Below, one piece after another: positions 18,260-26,311 of a DNA stretch of 64,000 nt; position 1 is the stretch's first letter; each line of letters begins with the position of its first letter. The notes under the pieces are model-generated. The model was given only the letters and a program-made list of their open reading frames with translations, was not told where the DNA came from and did not search any database. The DNA lies in NCBI GenBank assembly GCA_022842065.1, contig JALHQH010000029.1:77918-141917 (forward strand). The letters run 5' to 3'. The translations under genes were made by a program, and so were the position numbers. The stretch comes from Caldilineaceae bacterium (GTDB taxonomy: Bacteria > Chloroflexota > Anaerolineae > Caldilineales > Caldilineaceae).

Positions 18260-19288
18260 CTAATCCAAGCCGCCGCGCGCGTCAACAAAAGCCATCACTT
18301 CGTCATATGTGGGCATAAAGTTGGCACAGCCATGTTTGGTCACCACAATCGCGCCACAGGCATTACCGAGGCGGGCAGCGCGGCGTAGGTCCCACTCTTT
18401 CGTGTAGCCATAAATAAAGCCCGCCCCGAAGGCATCACCTGCGCCCAGAATGTTGTAAATATCGACCGGATAACCAGGCGCATCGATCTTCTCGCCGCTC
18501 TTTAAATGAATGCGCGCCCCTTTTGAGCCAATCTTTTCGACGACCACTTTAGGGCCAAGGGTTAGAATGCGTTCAATCGCAGCCTCCACATTGCCGCTCA
18601 CTTTAGTGTCGGAGATCTGCGAGTGGGTGAGGCTCATCTGGCTGGGGTCGCTCAGGACGGCGGCGTTGATCTCATCTTCAGTACCGATCACAATATCGAC
18701 GTTGGGCATAACCGATCGTACCACCACCCCAAAGGCACGCGGGTCATGCCATTGATCGGGGCGGAAGTCAACATCAAAGATCACCTCGGTGCCCACCCCT
18801 TTGGCCAGCTCTGCCCCAAACATGGTGGCGCTGCGGCTCGGCTCTTTGCAGAGGTTCGTCCCGGCAAATTGAAAGACCTTGCTGTCGGCAATTGGCGCGG
18901 CCAGCACATCGTCGATGGTCAACTCAATATCGGCACAGTTATCACGATAATAGACGAGGGGGAACTTGGCGGGCGGCTCGATGCCCAGCACGACCGCGCT
19001 GCTGCGGTGGCCTGGCTTGCGCACCGTAAACTGGGTGTCAACCCCTTCTTTGTTGAGAAAATTAAGGATAAAGTCCCCCACCGGGTCTACGCCAACACCG
19101 GTGACAATTGCGGTCTTTAAGCCCAACCGCCGGCCACCAACACTAATATTGGTTGGTGACCCGCCGACATAAGCGGCAAAGCTGGTGATGTCAACAAAGG
19201 GGGCACCGACATCATTGCTGTAGAGATCAATCGACGAGCGCCCCATGTGGAGCGAGTCATACGTTTTGTGCGCAGTGTGTGCAGACAT
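18260..19288 (-). CDS. iolC: 5-dehydro-2-deoxygluconokinase
   Basis: 342 residues, PfkB/ribokinase family. SSIDLYSNDVGAPFVDITSFAAYVGGSPTNI near the N-terminus is diagnostic of IolC. The ATP/sugar motif NILGAGDAFGAGFIYGY near the end carries the catalytic Asp. It phosphorylates 5-dehydro-2-deoxy-D-gluconate in inositol breakdown. GGGAG lies 8 nt before the ATG. Gene order iolB-iolC on the minus strand, with the S49 protease immediately downstream. Confidence 0.95.
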   Translation of the reverse strand: MSAHTAHKTYDSLHMGRSSIDLYSNDVGAPFVDITSFAAYVGGSPTNISVGGRRLGLKTAIVTGVGVDPVGDFILNFLNKEGVDTQFTVRKPGHRSSAVVLGIEPPAKFPLVYYRDNCADIELTIDDVLAAPIADSKVFQFAGTNLCKEPSRSATMFGAELAKGVGTEVIFDVDFRPDQWHDPRAFGVVVRSVMPNVDIVIGTEDEINAAVLSDPSQMSLTHSQISDTKVSGNVEAAIERILTLGPKVVVEKIGSKGARIHLKSGEKIDAPGYPVDIYNILGAGDAFGAGFIYGYTKEWDLRRAARLGNACGAIVVTKHGCANFMPTYDEVMAFVDARGGLD

Positions 19289-19397
19289 CGTCTAGGCTCC
19301 CTAGAATTATTTCAAATTAAGCTTAGCTCTGTTTGAAAACGTGAAGTTTTTTTCGTTTTTGACAGATTTTGATTTGCGTGTTCAAAGCAACCGCAGT

Positions 19398-20342
19398 TTA
19401 GGCCGATTTGGTGTAGAGCGGCAGGCGTGGATCTACCCCTGTATAAGTGTGTTTTACCCAGGTCACCTTGGGATCATCCTGATTTGCTAGACTCTGGGCA
19501 CTGCCAGCCAACACGTTGAGATAGTAAACTGTATAACCAGGGACACTCGTCACCGGATGATAGCCTTCCGGGACAAGGACGGCTTCACCGTCGCGCACCT
19601 TAACAATGGCATCAATGGGATAACCGGCCTGCTGCAGTGGTGAATCTTCGTCGGTATAGACGCGCTGATAGGCAAGCCCATGGGGATCACTGTTGTCGCT
19701 ACCACGCTCCTGCGGTTTCGACGTGATCTTATAATAGTAGACCTCTTCCAGATCTGCTTCAATCAACTTGCCCTGAGCATCTTCAAGATGCACATCATGC
19801 TTATGACCGGGATAACTACTCCAGTTGCCACTTGGCGTGTAGACCTCAACCAGCACTAGGCGATGCACAGGTGAACCAGGGGGCAGCAAGTCGTTGATCT
19901 GACGGCTGACATTATCGCCGCCACGCACGGAGATCGGCACATCGCCGGACTTGATCAGCCAAGGCTCGTGATCTTCGTTGGTGGGGACCCAGGTCACAGC
20001 AAACTCGCCGGCCTGCTCGGCGGTGACGGTAAAGTCGGTGTGGCGCGGCAGGTAAAGGGCGTGTGCCGCATCGGCAAAAACATTGGCGCGGCCGCCAATG
20101 CCGGCCCACTTGCCCCGGTTAGAGGCCACTGTATAGCTGCCGGTCAAATTCACAATCGCCAGCTCATTGTCGCCGCTTTGAAAGGACCAGCTTTCACCCT
20201 GGGCCAGCCGGCGTACTTGAAAGCTGATATAATCCCACCCCGCGCTAGCCGGCGTGATAGTCAGGATCTGGTTTTGGTCGGTCGGGTTTGGGGTTGGGCG
20301 CACCACCAGATTATCGCTGGTATATTGTTGCGGTTCTGCCAT
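19398..20342 (-). CDS. iolB: 5-deoxy-glucuronate isomerase
   Basis: 314 residues, KduI/IolB bicupin. The second cupin shows the metal-binding cluster WSSYPGHKHDVHLED...EEVYYYK and later VPEGYHPVTSVPGYTVYYLNVLAG, the family signature. It isomerises 5-deoxy-D-glucuronate between IolD and IolC in the pathway. GGAGG stands 6 nt before the ATG. It is the first structural gene after the LacI-type regulator. Confidence 0.95.
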   Translation of the reverse strand: MAEPQQYTSDNLVVRPTPNPTDQNQILTITPASAGWDYISFQVRRLAQGESWSFQSGDNELAIVNLTGSYTVASNRGKWAGIGGRANVFADAAHALYLPRHTDFTVTAEQAGEFAVTWVPTNEDHEPWLIKSGDVPISVRGGDNVSRQINDLLPPGSPVHRLVLVEVYTPSGNWSSYPGHKHDVHLEDAQGKLIEADLEEVYYYKITSKPQERGSDNSDPHGLAYQRVYTDEDSPLQQAGYPIDAIVKVRDGEAVLVPEGYHPVTSVPGYTVYYLNVLAGSAQSLANQDDPKVTWVKHTYTGVDPRLPLYTKSA

Positions 20343-20377
20343 AGTCTGCCTCCGGTCGAATTGAATCTGTCTGCCCT

Positions 20378-21391
20378 TTACGTTGTCTGGCGCACCACAA
20401 GTTCACCTTGGAGGGCGAGATGGTGTGGGGCAACGACTTGGTTGGGTGCATTAATAATGGTTAGGAGTGTCCGCATGGCCAACACCCCCAGCGCATGACG
20501 CGGTTGGCGCAGCGTAGTCAAGGGCGGTTCGACATAGGCCGCCATCTCCAGATCATCAAACCCAGTGACGGCAACATCGGCTGGCGTCCGCAGCCCTTGC
20601 CGACGCAACGCCGCCAGGACACCAATCGCCATCAGATCATTGTAACAGCAGATCGCTTCCGGAGGTGGCTGGGCCGTATATTGCGCCAAAAGGTCATCAA
20701 CCGCAGCCATGCCCCCCTCCATGCGACTGTTGGGGCCGTTGGCCCAACGCTGTGCGCCTAGCCCATGCTCGGTCAACACGGCTTGCCATGCCAGTTTGCG
20801 CGCCTGATCAGCACCACCACCAAGCGCCGTCCCCACATAGGCAATGTGGCGATAACCACGTTCAACCAGGTGTTCGACCACTTGCCGCATGCCCTGGTAG
20901 TCATCATGAAAGACCGCATGAATATTATCACTGGCTACATGGGTATTGATCAAGACCAAGGGAATGCCTGTCTCTTGGAGTAGATCGACATAACGATTGC
21001 CCACCCGGCTGGCACTGACCAGAATCCCATCCACCTGCCGCCCTTGAAAGCTGCGCACCACCTCGACCTCCCGCTCTGGATCAATCGAGGTGCTGGCTAA
21101 GAAGAGGCTATATGCTTGCCGCTGGGCTTCTGCTTCAATACCCTGAACCACGGTGCTATGAAAGGGATCGGCGAAGTTGGTGACGACCACGCCGACACTG
21201 TTCGTCCGCCTGGTGACAAGTCCACGCGCCACCAAACTGGGCGTATAGCCCAGTTGCTCGGCCAGGCGTTGGATCTGTGCGCGGGTGGATGCACTCACCC
21301 GACCATTGCCGCTGAGCGCGCGGCTGACGGTTGGGACACTTACACCTGCCTGCTCAGCAATATCTTTGATCGAAACCCGTTGTTTGGTCAT
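20378..21391 (-). CDS. LacI family transcriptional regulator, probable regulator of the iol cluster
   Basis: 337 residues. The start is set at the ATG giving TKQRVSIKDIAEQAGVSVPTVSRALSGNGRVSASTR, a canonical LacI HTH plus hinge (LGYTPSLVARGL). The remainder is the periplasmic-binding-like effector domain (VGVVVTNFADPFHSTVVQGIE, DGILVSASR, GFDDLEMAAYVEPPLTTLRQP). A longer open frame upstream would run through the operator and an intergenic repeat and is rejected. The perfect operator at 21423-21444 supports autoregulation and, by position, control of iolB and genes after it. Effector unknown; an inositol metabolite is plausible. Confidence 0.93.
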   Translation of the reverse strand: MTKQRVSIKDIAEQAGVSVPTVSRALSGNGRVSASTRAQIQRLAEQLGYTPSLVARGLVTRRTNSVGVVVTNFADPFHSTVVQGIEAEAQRQAYSLFLASTSIDPEREVEVVRSFQGRQVDGILVSASRVGNRYVDLLQETGIPLVLINTHVASDNIHAVFHDDYQGMRQVVEHLVERGYRHIAYVGTALGGGADQARKLAWQAVLTEHGLGAQRWANGPNSRMEGGMAAVDDLLAQYTAQPPPEAICCYNDLMAIGVLAALRRQGLRTPADVAVTGFDDLEMAAYVEPPLTTLRQPRHALGVLAMRTLLTIINAPNQVVAPHHLALQGELVVRQTT

Positions 21392-21422
21392 GGCCTGGGA
21401 AGGTGGGCCTGCGAATATATAT

Positions 21423-21444
21423 AGTGCGCAAACGTTTGCGCACT
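21423..21444. promoter_or_regulatory. Perfect 22-bp LacI-type operator
   Basis: The half site AGTGCGCAAAC is followed directly by its exact complement, giving the central AAACGTTT core with CpG at the dyad that LacI-family members recognise. It lies 32 bp upstream of the LacI-type gene start. I saw no second perfect copy elsewhere in the window. Confidence 0.85.
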
Positions 21445-21504
21445 GGCGATCATAACATGCGGTACAGCGGCTGTCAAGCACATTATATGCCAATCCCCTG
21501 ATCT

Positions 21505-21700
21505 TGCCTAGCCTTAAGAGAGCTTGGGCGCGTCGCAACGCGAAGCGTTTCTTTAAACTTTTCTTTGCGCTCTTTGCAACCTGCGCGGTGAACCTATTTT
21601 CAGAAGATGTCTCATGCCTAGGCCGCACCAATAACAATAAAAATTTCTACCGCCAAGGTCACAAAGGTCAAAAAGCGCGCAAAGGTTCGCTTAAGGCTTT
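21505..21700. repeat. Degenerate ~190-bp inverted repeat in a non-coding stretch
   Basis: The left part (CTTAAG, TTTCTTTGCGCTCTTTGC, CGCGGTGAA) and the right part (CCGCCAAGGTCACAAAGG, AGCGCGCAAAGGTTCGCTTAAG) are loosely complementary over both ends. The CCAAGGTCACAAAGG/GCGCAAAG words are of the kind found in dispersed intergenic repeats. It lies between lacI and the alpha/beta hydrolase gene; its right end overlaps the 3' end of the latter. Confidence 0.5.
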
Positions 21701-22556
21701 AGGGCGCACGTTGTTCGGCGCTGGCGCGTGCGGCTGCATAATTGGCGTAATCTTCGGTGACAAATTCGAGAAGCCGTTCCGCCAATGCCAAGGGGGCTTC
21801 GATCATTGGGGAATGACCAACGTCACGAATTACCTCCAGATTGTTAGCCCCAGGAATTGCGATCAGGCTGCGCGTCATCGCATCGCGCGAGACGAGATGA
21901 TCGCGATCACCCCAGATCAAAAGGGTGGGCAGGGTTAGGGCACGCACCGCGCCAAAACGATTCCATTGGTTGAGGCTTTCGGCAATGGCCGTAAAGGCCG
22001 CCGGGGCCATCGCTTGGGCATCAGCGACCAATTGGTCAAAGAAGCGCTGTTTTTCTTCCTCATTGCTCGCGGGCGGCGTGGGCAGATAGGTAGGCATCAG
22101 CGAGGCAAGCGCCTGGCGTAGCAACCCCTCATCGGTACGCATTTCATCGAGCACCATCAGGGTCTCAATCGGGGTAAAGATTCCTTCGACCGGCGCTGGA
22201 TCAACCAAGGTGAGTGTGCTCAGGCTTTCGGGGTGATTGAGGGCAAATTCGACTGCAATCGCCGCGCCGCTGGCATGGCCGACCAGATCAAAGTTTTGCC
22301 ACCTCAGTGCTGTCACCAATTGCCACAGATCAGCCGCCTGCGCTTCAGTGGTGTAGCCGTCGTTTGGCTTGTCACTCAGGCCGCAGCCGCGCAGATCAGG
22401 GGCAAGCGCATAAATTTCATCCGGCAAGCGCGCAAAAAGTGGTTCCCACCAGCGGCTACTGGCAAAGCTGCCGTGGAGCAACAACATGGGCAAGCCATCC
22501 GGCTGCCCATGGACGCGATAGTGGAACTGCAGCTGTGGTGTAGAGATATAGGGCAT
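21699..22556 (-). CDS. Alpha/beta hydrolase fold protein with Ala at the nucleophile position
   Basis: 285 residues with the complete fold: [13 protein letters not shown] (oxyanion loop), [13 protein letters not shown], the strand-turn [17 protein letters not shown], the acid [12 protein letters not shown] and the His in [12 protein letters not shown]. In active relatives the nucleophile elbow is G-x-S-x-G; here it reads G93-H-A95-S-G97, so the Ser is Ala (codon GCC at 22272-22274). The neighbouring S96 is at the x position. The protein may be a non-hydrolytic member or use another nucleophile. No clear ribosome site. The substrate cannot be deduced. Confidence 0.85.
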   Translation of the reverse strand: MPYISTPQLQFHYRVHGQPDGLPMLLLHGSFASSRWWEPLFARLPDEIYALAPDLRGCGLSDKPNDGYTTEAQAADLWQLVTALRWQNFDLVGHASGAAIAVEFALNHPESLSTLTLVDPAPVEGIFTPIETLMVLDEMRTDEGLLRQALASLMPTYLPTPPASNEEEKQRFFDQLVADAQAMAPAAFTAIAESLNQWNRFGAVRALTLPTLLIWGDRDHLVSRDAMTRSLIAIPGANNLEVIRDVGHSPMIEAPLALAERLLEFVTEDYANYAAARASAEQRAP

Positions 22557-22591
22557 AAGATCGTTTCTAGTTGGTTGAGATGAGATGAGCT

Positions 22592-22680
22592 GTGAAACGT
22601 AAAGCGTGAAACGTGATGTGTGACATGTTTCACGCTTTACGTTTCACGCTTTACGTTTCACGTTTTACGTTTCACGCATC
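22592..22680. repeat. Heptamer hairpin element between two minus-strand genes
   Basis: Left arm GTGAAACGTAAAGCGTGAAACG (22592-22613) and right arm 22628-22680 made of CACGCTT, TACGTTT, CACGTTT units ending CACGCATC. The arms are complementary over about 20 bp and the right arm continues. The last residues (MRET) and TAA stop of the 130-residue gene to the right on the minus strand are inside it. Confidence 0.92.
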
Positions 22681-23057
22681 CGCTTGTTGGCTTCGGCATC
22701 GTCGGGGAGGAAGAGGAGGAGTAGCGCGGCAGCGGCGGCGGCGGGGGCCGGCCCGGCCACGCGGCCGACTTCTTCCTCCCCAAGGATGAAGCCGCCTTGA
22801 ACGACCACGCCATCCGGATCCACCCAGCCCAACGCCCCCCCTTCAAAGAGGCCGTTACTATGGACTTCGCCCGCCGGGGTGAAGCGGCCCAGTTCACGTT
22901 CGTCGTGTTGGGTCTTGCGAAAGATGTGGCCGGTGGCGTCGACCCGGCCCACGGCTTGCCCTTCGCCCCAGCGCACTTTGTAGATCAGTTGATCTTCACC
23001 GATATAGCCGAGCAATGCTTCGCCCTGTGTGGTTAACTTAAAAATGTCAGTTTTCAT
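22665..23057 (-). CDS. Hypothetical protein with short Gly-Val repeat units; C-terminus supplied by a repeat
   Basis: 130 residues, family not recognised. The first ~100 residues consist of short similar beta-type units ([64 protein letters not shown]), about one every 17 residues, suggesting a small beta-solenoid or propeller-like fold. A hydrophobic Ala/Leu stretch (about 104-117) may be a membrane segment. AGGA lies 6 nt before the ATG. The final MRET and stop come from the heptamer repeat, so the original C-terminus was probably different. Confidence 0.65.
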   Translation of the reverse strand: MKTDIFKLTTQGEALLGYIGEDQLIYKVRWGEGQAVGRVDATGHIFRKTQHDERELGRFTPAGEVHSNGLFEGGALGWVDPDGVVVQGGFILGEEEVGRVAGPAPAAAAAALLLLFLPDDAEANKRMRET

Positions 23058-23109
23058 GTGTTCCTATCTTTTGCGCATCAGTAACCCGCAACGCCGTGCC
23101 CGGTGGCGT

Positions 23110-24021
23110 CTACTGACTATCAACCAAGGCACTGACCCGTAATGCCCAGACATACAAGCGTTGCCGAATGGCGGCAATCCGTTCCTGGTTCGGGGGTTGG
23201 ATCGGTGTGTTCGTCTGCTGGTTGCCGACAAAGAGCCCGCGATTGACCTCGATCATAATGCCCGGTGGCGACGGCATAATCCCCGGCCGCGTTACACGAT
23301 TTGGCTGGGCATAGCGGGCCAGAATATAGCCGCCATGAAACGGTTGATTGAGGGCGACCGTTGGTGGGGTAAGCGCGGTTGGTTCAAGTAAGGCCAGGTC
23401 ACTGAATAGTTCGTTGGCAATCTGGCCGGCGGCGCGCAACAGCGTGGGGGCACAACTGGTCCAACCAACTTCTGCCCTGGCTTCGCCCTCGTCATCGCCA
23501 AAGTTGGCCAGGCAGAGCAGGGGCCGCGGTCGGCCAGGGTCGCCATAGGCCGTTGGCCCTAATTGCGCCATATTGTGGCCGTCGATAAAGAGCTTCGTTT
23601 GTTCCCCCTGTTCTTGCAAGCGCCGTGCTAATTCCTCATGATAGGGTTGCCAATAGCGTTCCCGTAATGCCACTTGTGTCGCGGGCGAAAGCGGCGTCTG
23701 ATAGATCGGCTGCCCATAGCTGGTCTGCGTTTTGACTGGACCATCGGGGTTGGCCAAGTCGTCCGGTGCGCGGTTGGCATCAATCAACACACGCGCAATG
23801 GGCAATGTCACCTGGGCCAGCACGCCCCGACCCTGCCCGCCGTTAGCGGCGTCGCCGAGATCGGGATGGGCAAAGTCAAAGAGCTGCGTGACCCAGAGAT
23901 CACATTCGTTGTAAATGGTGGTCTGATTGATCGCTAACTGTCCCGCTACTTCGCTCGGTACATCCAGCCCACCGTGGGGTAAACTCAAAATAATCGGTAG
24001 TGGTGCTGCTAGTTTGCTCAT
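23110..24021 (-). CDS. N-formylglutamate amidohydrolase-like protein
   Basis: 303 residues. It shows the FGase/HutG pattern: ILSLPHGG at the N-terminus, NECDLWVTQLFDF, VLIDANRAPDDLANPDG, the metal-site strand LFIDGHNMAQLGP, and a late EVNRGLFVG. These enzymes hydrolyse N-formyl-glutamate or related N-acyl amino acids. There are no histidine-degradation genes nearby, so the physiological substrate is open. GGAAGG precedes the ATG by 6 nt. Confidence 0.88.
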   Translation of the reverse strand: MSKLAAPLPIILSLPHGGLDVPSEVAGQLAINQTTIYNECDLWVTQLFDFAHPDLGDAANGGQGRGVLAQVTLPIARVLIDANRAPDDLANPDGPVKTQTSYGQPIYQTPLSPATQVALRERYWQPYHEELARRLQEQGEQTKLFIDGHNMAQLGPTAYGDPGRPRPLLCLANFGDDEGEARAEVGWTSCAPTLLRAAGQIANELFSDLALLEPTALTPPTVALNQPFHGGYILARYAQPNRVTRPGIMPSPPGIMIEVNRGLFVGNQQTNTPIQPPNQERIAAIRQRLYVWALRVSALVDSQ

Positions 24022-24058
24022 TGATCGCCTTCCGCTTTCGTCTTTTGGGCCGTTTCGT

Positions 24059-25513
24059 CTAGCCCATAATTACCGGCTCTTCTGGATAGGTAATCAGCGT
24101 CGGTTGTTCGCTTTGCGTCAGGGCAACCACAATAGTCAATGGCCCCAACCGGCCCCAGAACATTGTAAAGGCGATCAGGTAGCGCCCCAAACTATTCAAA
24201 TCATCGGTGAAGTTGATGGAGTAGCCGGCATTGGCGAACGCGCTGACTGTTTCAAAGGCCACGGCAAAGAGTGCACCTTCGTGCTGTAAGGAAATGATCA
24301 AGGTGACGATCACAACCAGCAACGAACTGACCGTCATAATCGCAACTGCCTTGGCAATTGTTTCTAGTGGCAGGGTCCGCCCAAAGGCCACGGCAGATTG
24401 CTTGCCACGGGCTGTCGCAACCACTGCAACCAACAAGACGGCCACTGTGCTGGTCGTCACCCCGCCGGCCATACTGGCCGGTGCCCCACCCATAAACATC
24501 CAGAGTAAGATCATTAATTGCGATGCTTCACTGATCTGGTCGAGTGGGATGATACTAAAGCCTGCCGTGCGCGCTGAGACGACCGTAAAGAGCTGTACGG
24601 CAAGGCGTTCATCCCAACGTAATGTGCTAAACAGGAGGGTATCAGCCTTCTGATCCATGACCATAATCAACAGTCCAATGACGGTGAGCACGGCACTCAA
24701 AATCAAGGTCAGCCGGGTATGGAGGCTGAGGCTACGATCGCGGCGATAGCTCCATAGATCATACATGACGGTAATGCCCAGCCCGCCAAAGGTAATCAAA
24801 CCACCAAGGACAGCCAGTGAATAGGGGTCCGCACCAAAGCCAAAGAGCATGCCCCGATCTGTGCCACTAAAGAGATCGAAGCCAGCATTACAATAAGTGC
24901 TCACGGCATGAAAGATCGCCAACCACAGGGCTTCCCCTTCGGGCATTGCCGTGCGCCAGCGCAACCAAAGTAATAAGGCCCCAGTTGCTTCTAGTAAAAT
25001 GGTGATGCCTAAGACATAGAGGGCCAGGTTGAGTACGCCCCCGGCTTCGTTTGCCCCCAGACTTTGTTGTACGATAAAGCGCGTTTGTAGGGTAATCCGC
25101 CGTCCAATCAGCCGATAGAGTAAAACACTAAAGGCCACAAAGCCGATCCCACCGACTTGCAACAGCAAGAGGATCATCACCTGGCCAAAGAATGAAAAAT
25201 CATTGGCTGTCACCCGCACCGCTAGCCCAGTGACGGTGACGGCGCTCGTTGCCGTAAAGAAGGCTTCTTCCCAAGTGATTAGCTGGCCGGGAGCTGCTGA
25301 CCAGGGTAATTTGAGGAGCAAGGTGCCCACAAAAATGAGTAGCGCAAAGCCAATGATCATCACCCACGGTGCCCCGGAAATGCGCATCTTGCCTTTGTGG
25401 GTGCGCTCGCGTAGTTGCCGGACCAGTCCACTGTCATCGTGGTGGACTGGTTCAGCAATCGAAATTTTGGTCTGGTAGGGGGGGGGCAGTGGTCGCTTTT
25501 CTCGTTCTTTCAT
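24059..25513 (-). CDS. KtrB/TrkH-type potassium transporter membrane subunit
   Basis: 484 residues with eight or more membrane helices and the four pore-loop repeats of the SKT superfamily: TSAVTVTGLAV, VSTYCNAGFDLF, VSARTAGFSIIP and VSAFANAGYSIN, each with the filter Gly. It imports K+ (possibly Na+ coupled), normally with a KtrA/TrkA RCK partner, which is not present in this window. Its hydrophilic N-terminus (about 45 residues) is longer than usual. Together with kdp at the start of the window it gives the cell two K+ uptake routes. Confidence 0.92.
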   Translation of the reverse strand: MKEREKRPLPPPYQTKISIAEPVHHDDSGLVRQLRERTHKGKMRISGAPWVMIIGFALLIFVGTLLLKLPWSAAPGQLITWEEAFFTATSAVTVTGLAVRVTANDFSFFGQVMILLLLQVGGIGFVAFSVLLYRLIGRRITLQTRFIVQQSLGANEAGGVLNLALYVLGITILLEATGALLLWLRWRTAMPEGEALWLAIFHAVSTYCNAGFDLFSGTDRGMLFGFGADPYSLAVLGGLITFGGLGITVMYDLWSYRRDRSLSLHTRLTLILSAVLTVIGLLIMVMDQKADTLLFSTLRWDERLAVQLFTVVSARTAGFSIIPLDQISEASQLMILLWMFMGGAPASMAGGVTTSTVAVLLVAVVATARGKQSAVAFGRTLPLETIAKAVAIMTVSSLLVVIVTLIISLQHEGALFAVAFETVSAFANAGYSINFTDDLNSLGRYLIAFTMFWGRLGPLTIVVALTQSEQPTLITYPEEPVIMG

Positions 25514-25885
25514 CCCCTGATTATGCTATGGAGCATACAGATGCGTCAAACAGCACAAGGGGGCAGCGGACAATTGACCGACGACAAGCTAGAAATGGTG
25601 TGTAAAGCGTAGGACAGATTGACCAAAGCACAAAAAATGTGGTACAAAATAGCAGTCAGATTGTTCGCGCTGTTTTTGCAATTTTACATGAAGCTTTTAC
25701 ATGAAGCTTTTACATTGTCGTAACCGCAATTCATCTTCCGTTAACACACATCCTATATTATTAATCGCAGTTTCTATGCGCGCTCTCCCGTCGGTTATTT
25801 GGCGATAGGTTACTTGGAAACAGGTTAACATTATCCTGATCTACTGCAGGAGATTTCGTGTAGAAAAACAAAGGAAGGAGGAGCT
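25514..25885. other. Intergenic region with a 13-bp direct repeat; divergent promoters expected
   Basis: 372 bp between divergently read genes. The only structure I see is TTTTACATGAAGC at 25682-25694 repeated at 25695-25707 and a third partial copy to 25715. AAGGAAGGAGG at 25870-25880 is the strong ribosome site of the next gene. No RNA gene was recognised. Confidence 0.6.
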
Positions 25886-26302
25886 ATGCTCTTCTGGCTC
25901 GGCCTTATCGCCGGTGCAATCATTGGCTGGGTCATTGAATGGGTCATTGACTGGCGTTATTGGCGACGTGATCTAACCGTTGTCTCTGACGAAGAGGGGC
26001 GCCTACGCCGGGAATTAGAGGTGGCGCGCCTGGAAATCGGTCGCTTACAGACCCAACTTACTGTGCAGAGCACTGACGCACCTATTGTAGACCGTTTGCA
26101 AGATATTAACGGGATTGGTCAGGTTTATGCCAAACGGCTCAATGAGGCAGGGATTCGTACCTTTGCGGACTTGGCTGCATCAACGCCCCAAAAACTGACC
26201 GAAATTCTGAAACCGCAGGAGTGGCAAACCCTAGATTTTGACGCTTGGATCCGCCAAGCCCGCTCCTTCACACAAAAAATTAATGCACAAAATGCTAATT
26301 AG
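25886..26302 (+). CDS. Membrane-anchored protein with a helix-hairpin-helix (DUF4332-like) domain
   Basis: 138 residues: an N-terminal hydrophobic helix (LFWLGLIAGAIIGWVIEWVI), a short coiled-coil stretch (EEGRLRRELEVARLEIGRLQTQL), then a HhH module (VDRLQDINGIGQVYAKRLNEAGIRTFADLAASTPQKLTEIL) of the type found after ribosomal L21/L-type proteins and in predicted 5' flap endonuclease-like small proteins. The module usually binds DNA or mediates protein contact. It is only 9 bp upstream of the giant surface protein gene. Confidence 0.75.
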   Translation: MLFWLGLIAGAIIGWVIEWVIDWRYWRRDLTVVSDEEGRLRRELEVARLEIGRLQTQLTVQSTDAPIVDRLQDINGIGQVYAKRLNEAGIRTFADLAASTPQKLTEILKPQEWQTLDFDAWIRQARSFTQKINAQNAN

Positions 26303-26311
26303 GGGGCCTCT

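Noticed and set aside
20378..21637. Longer LacI-type protein with an 82-residue N-terminal extension
   Set aside because: The extension reads through the operator palindrome and intergenic repeat; the HTH of LacI proteins begins within the first ten residues, so ATG 21391 is the start.
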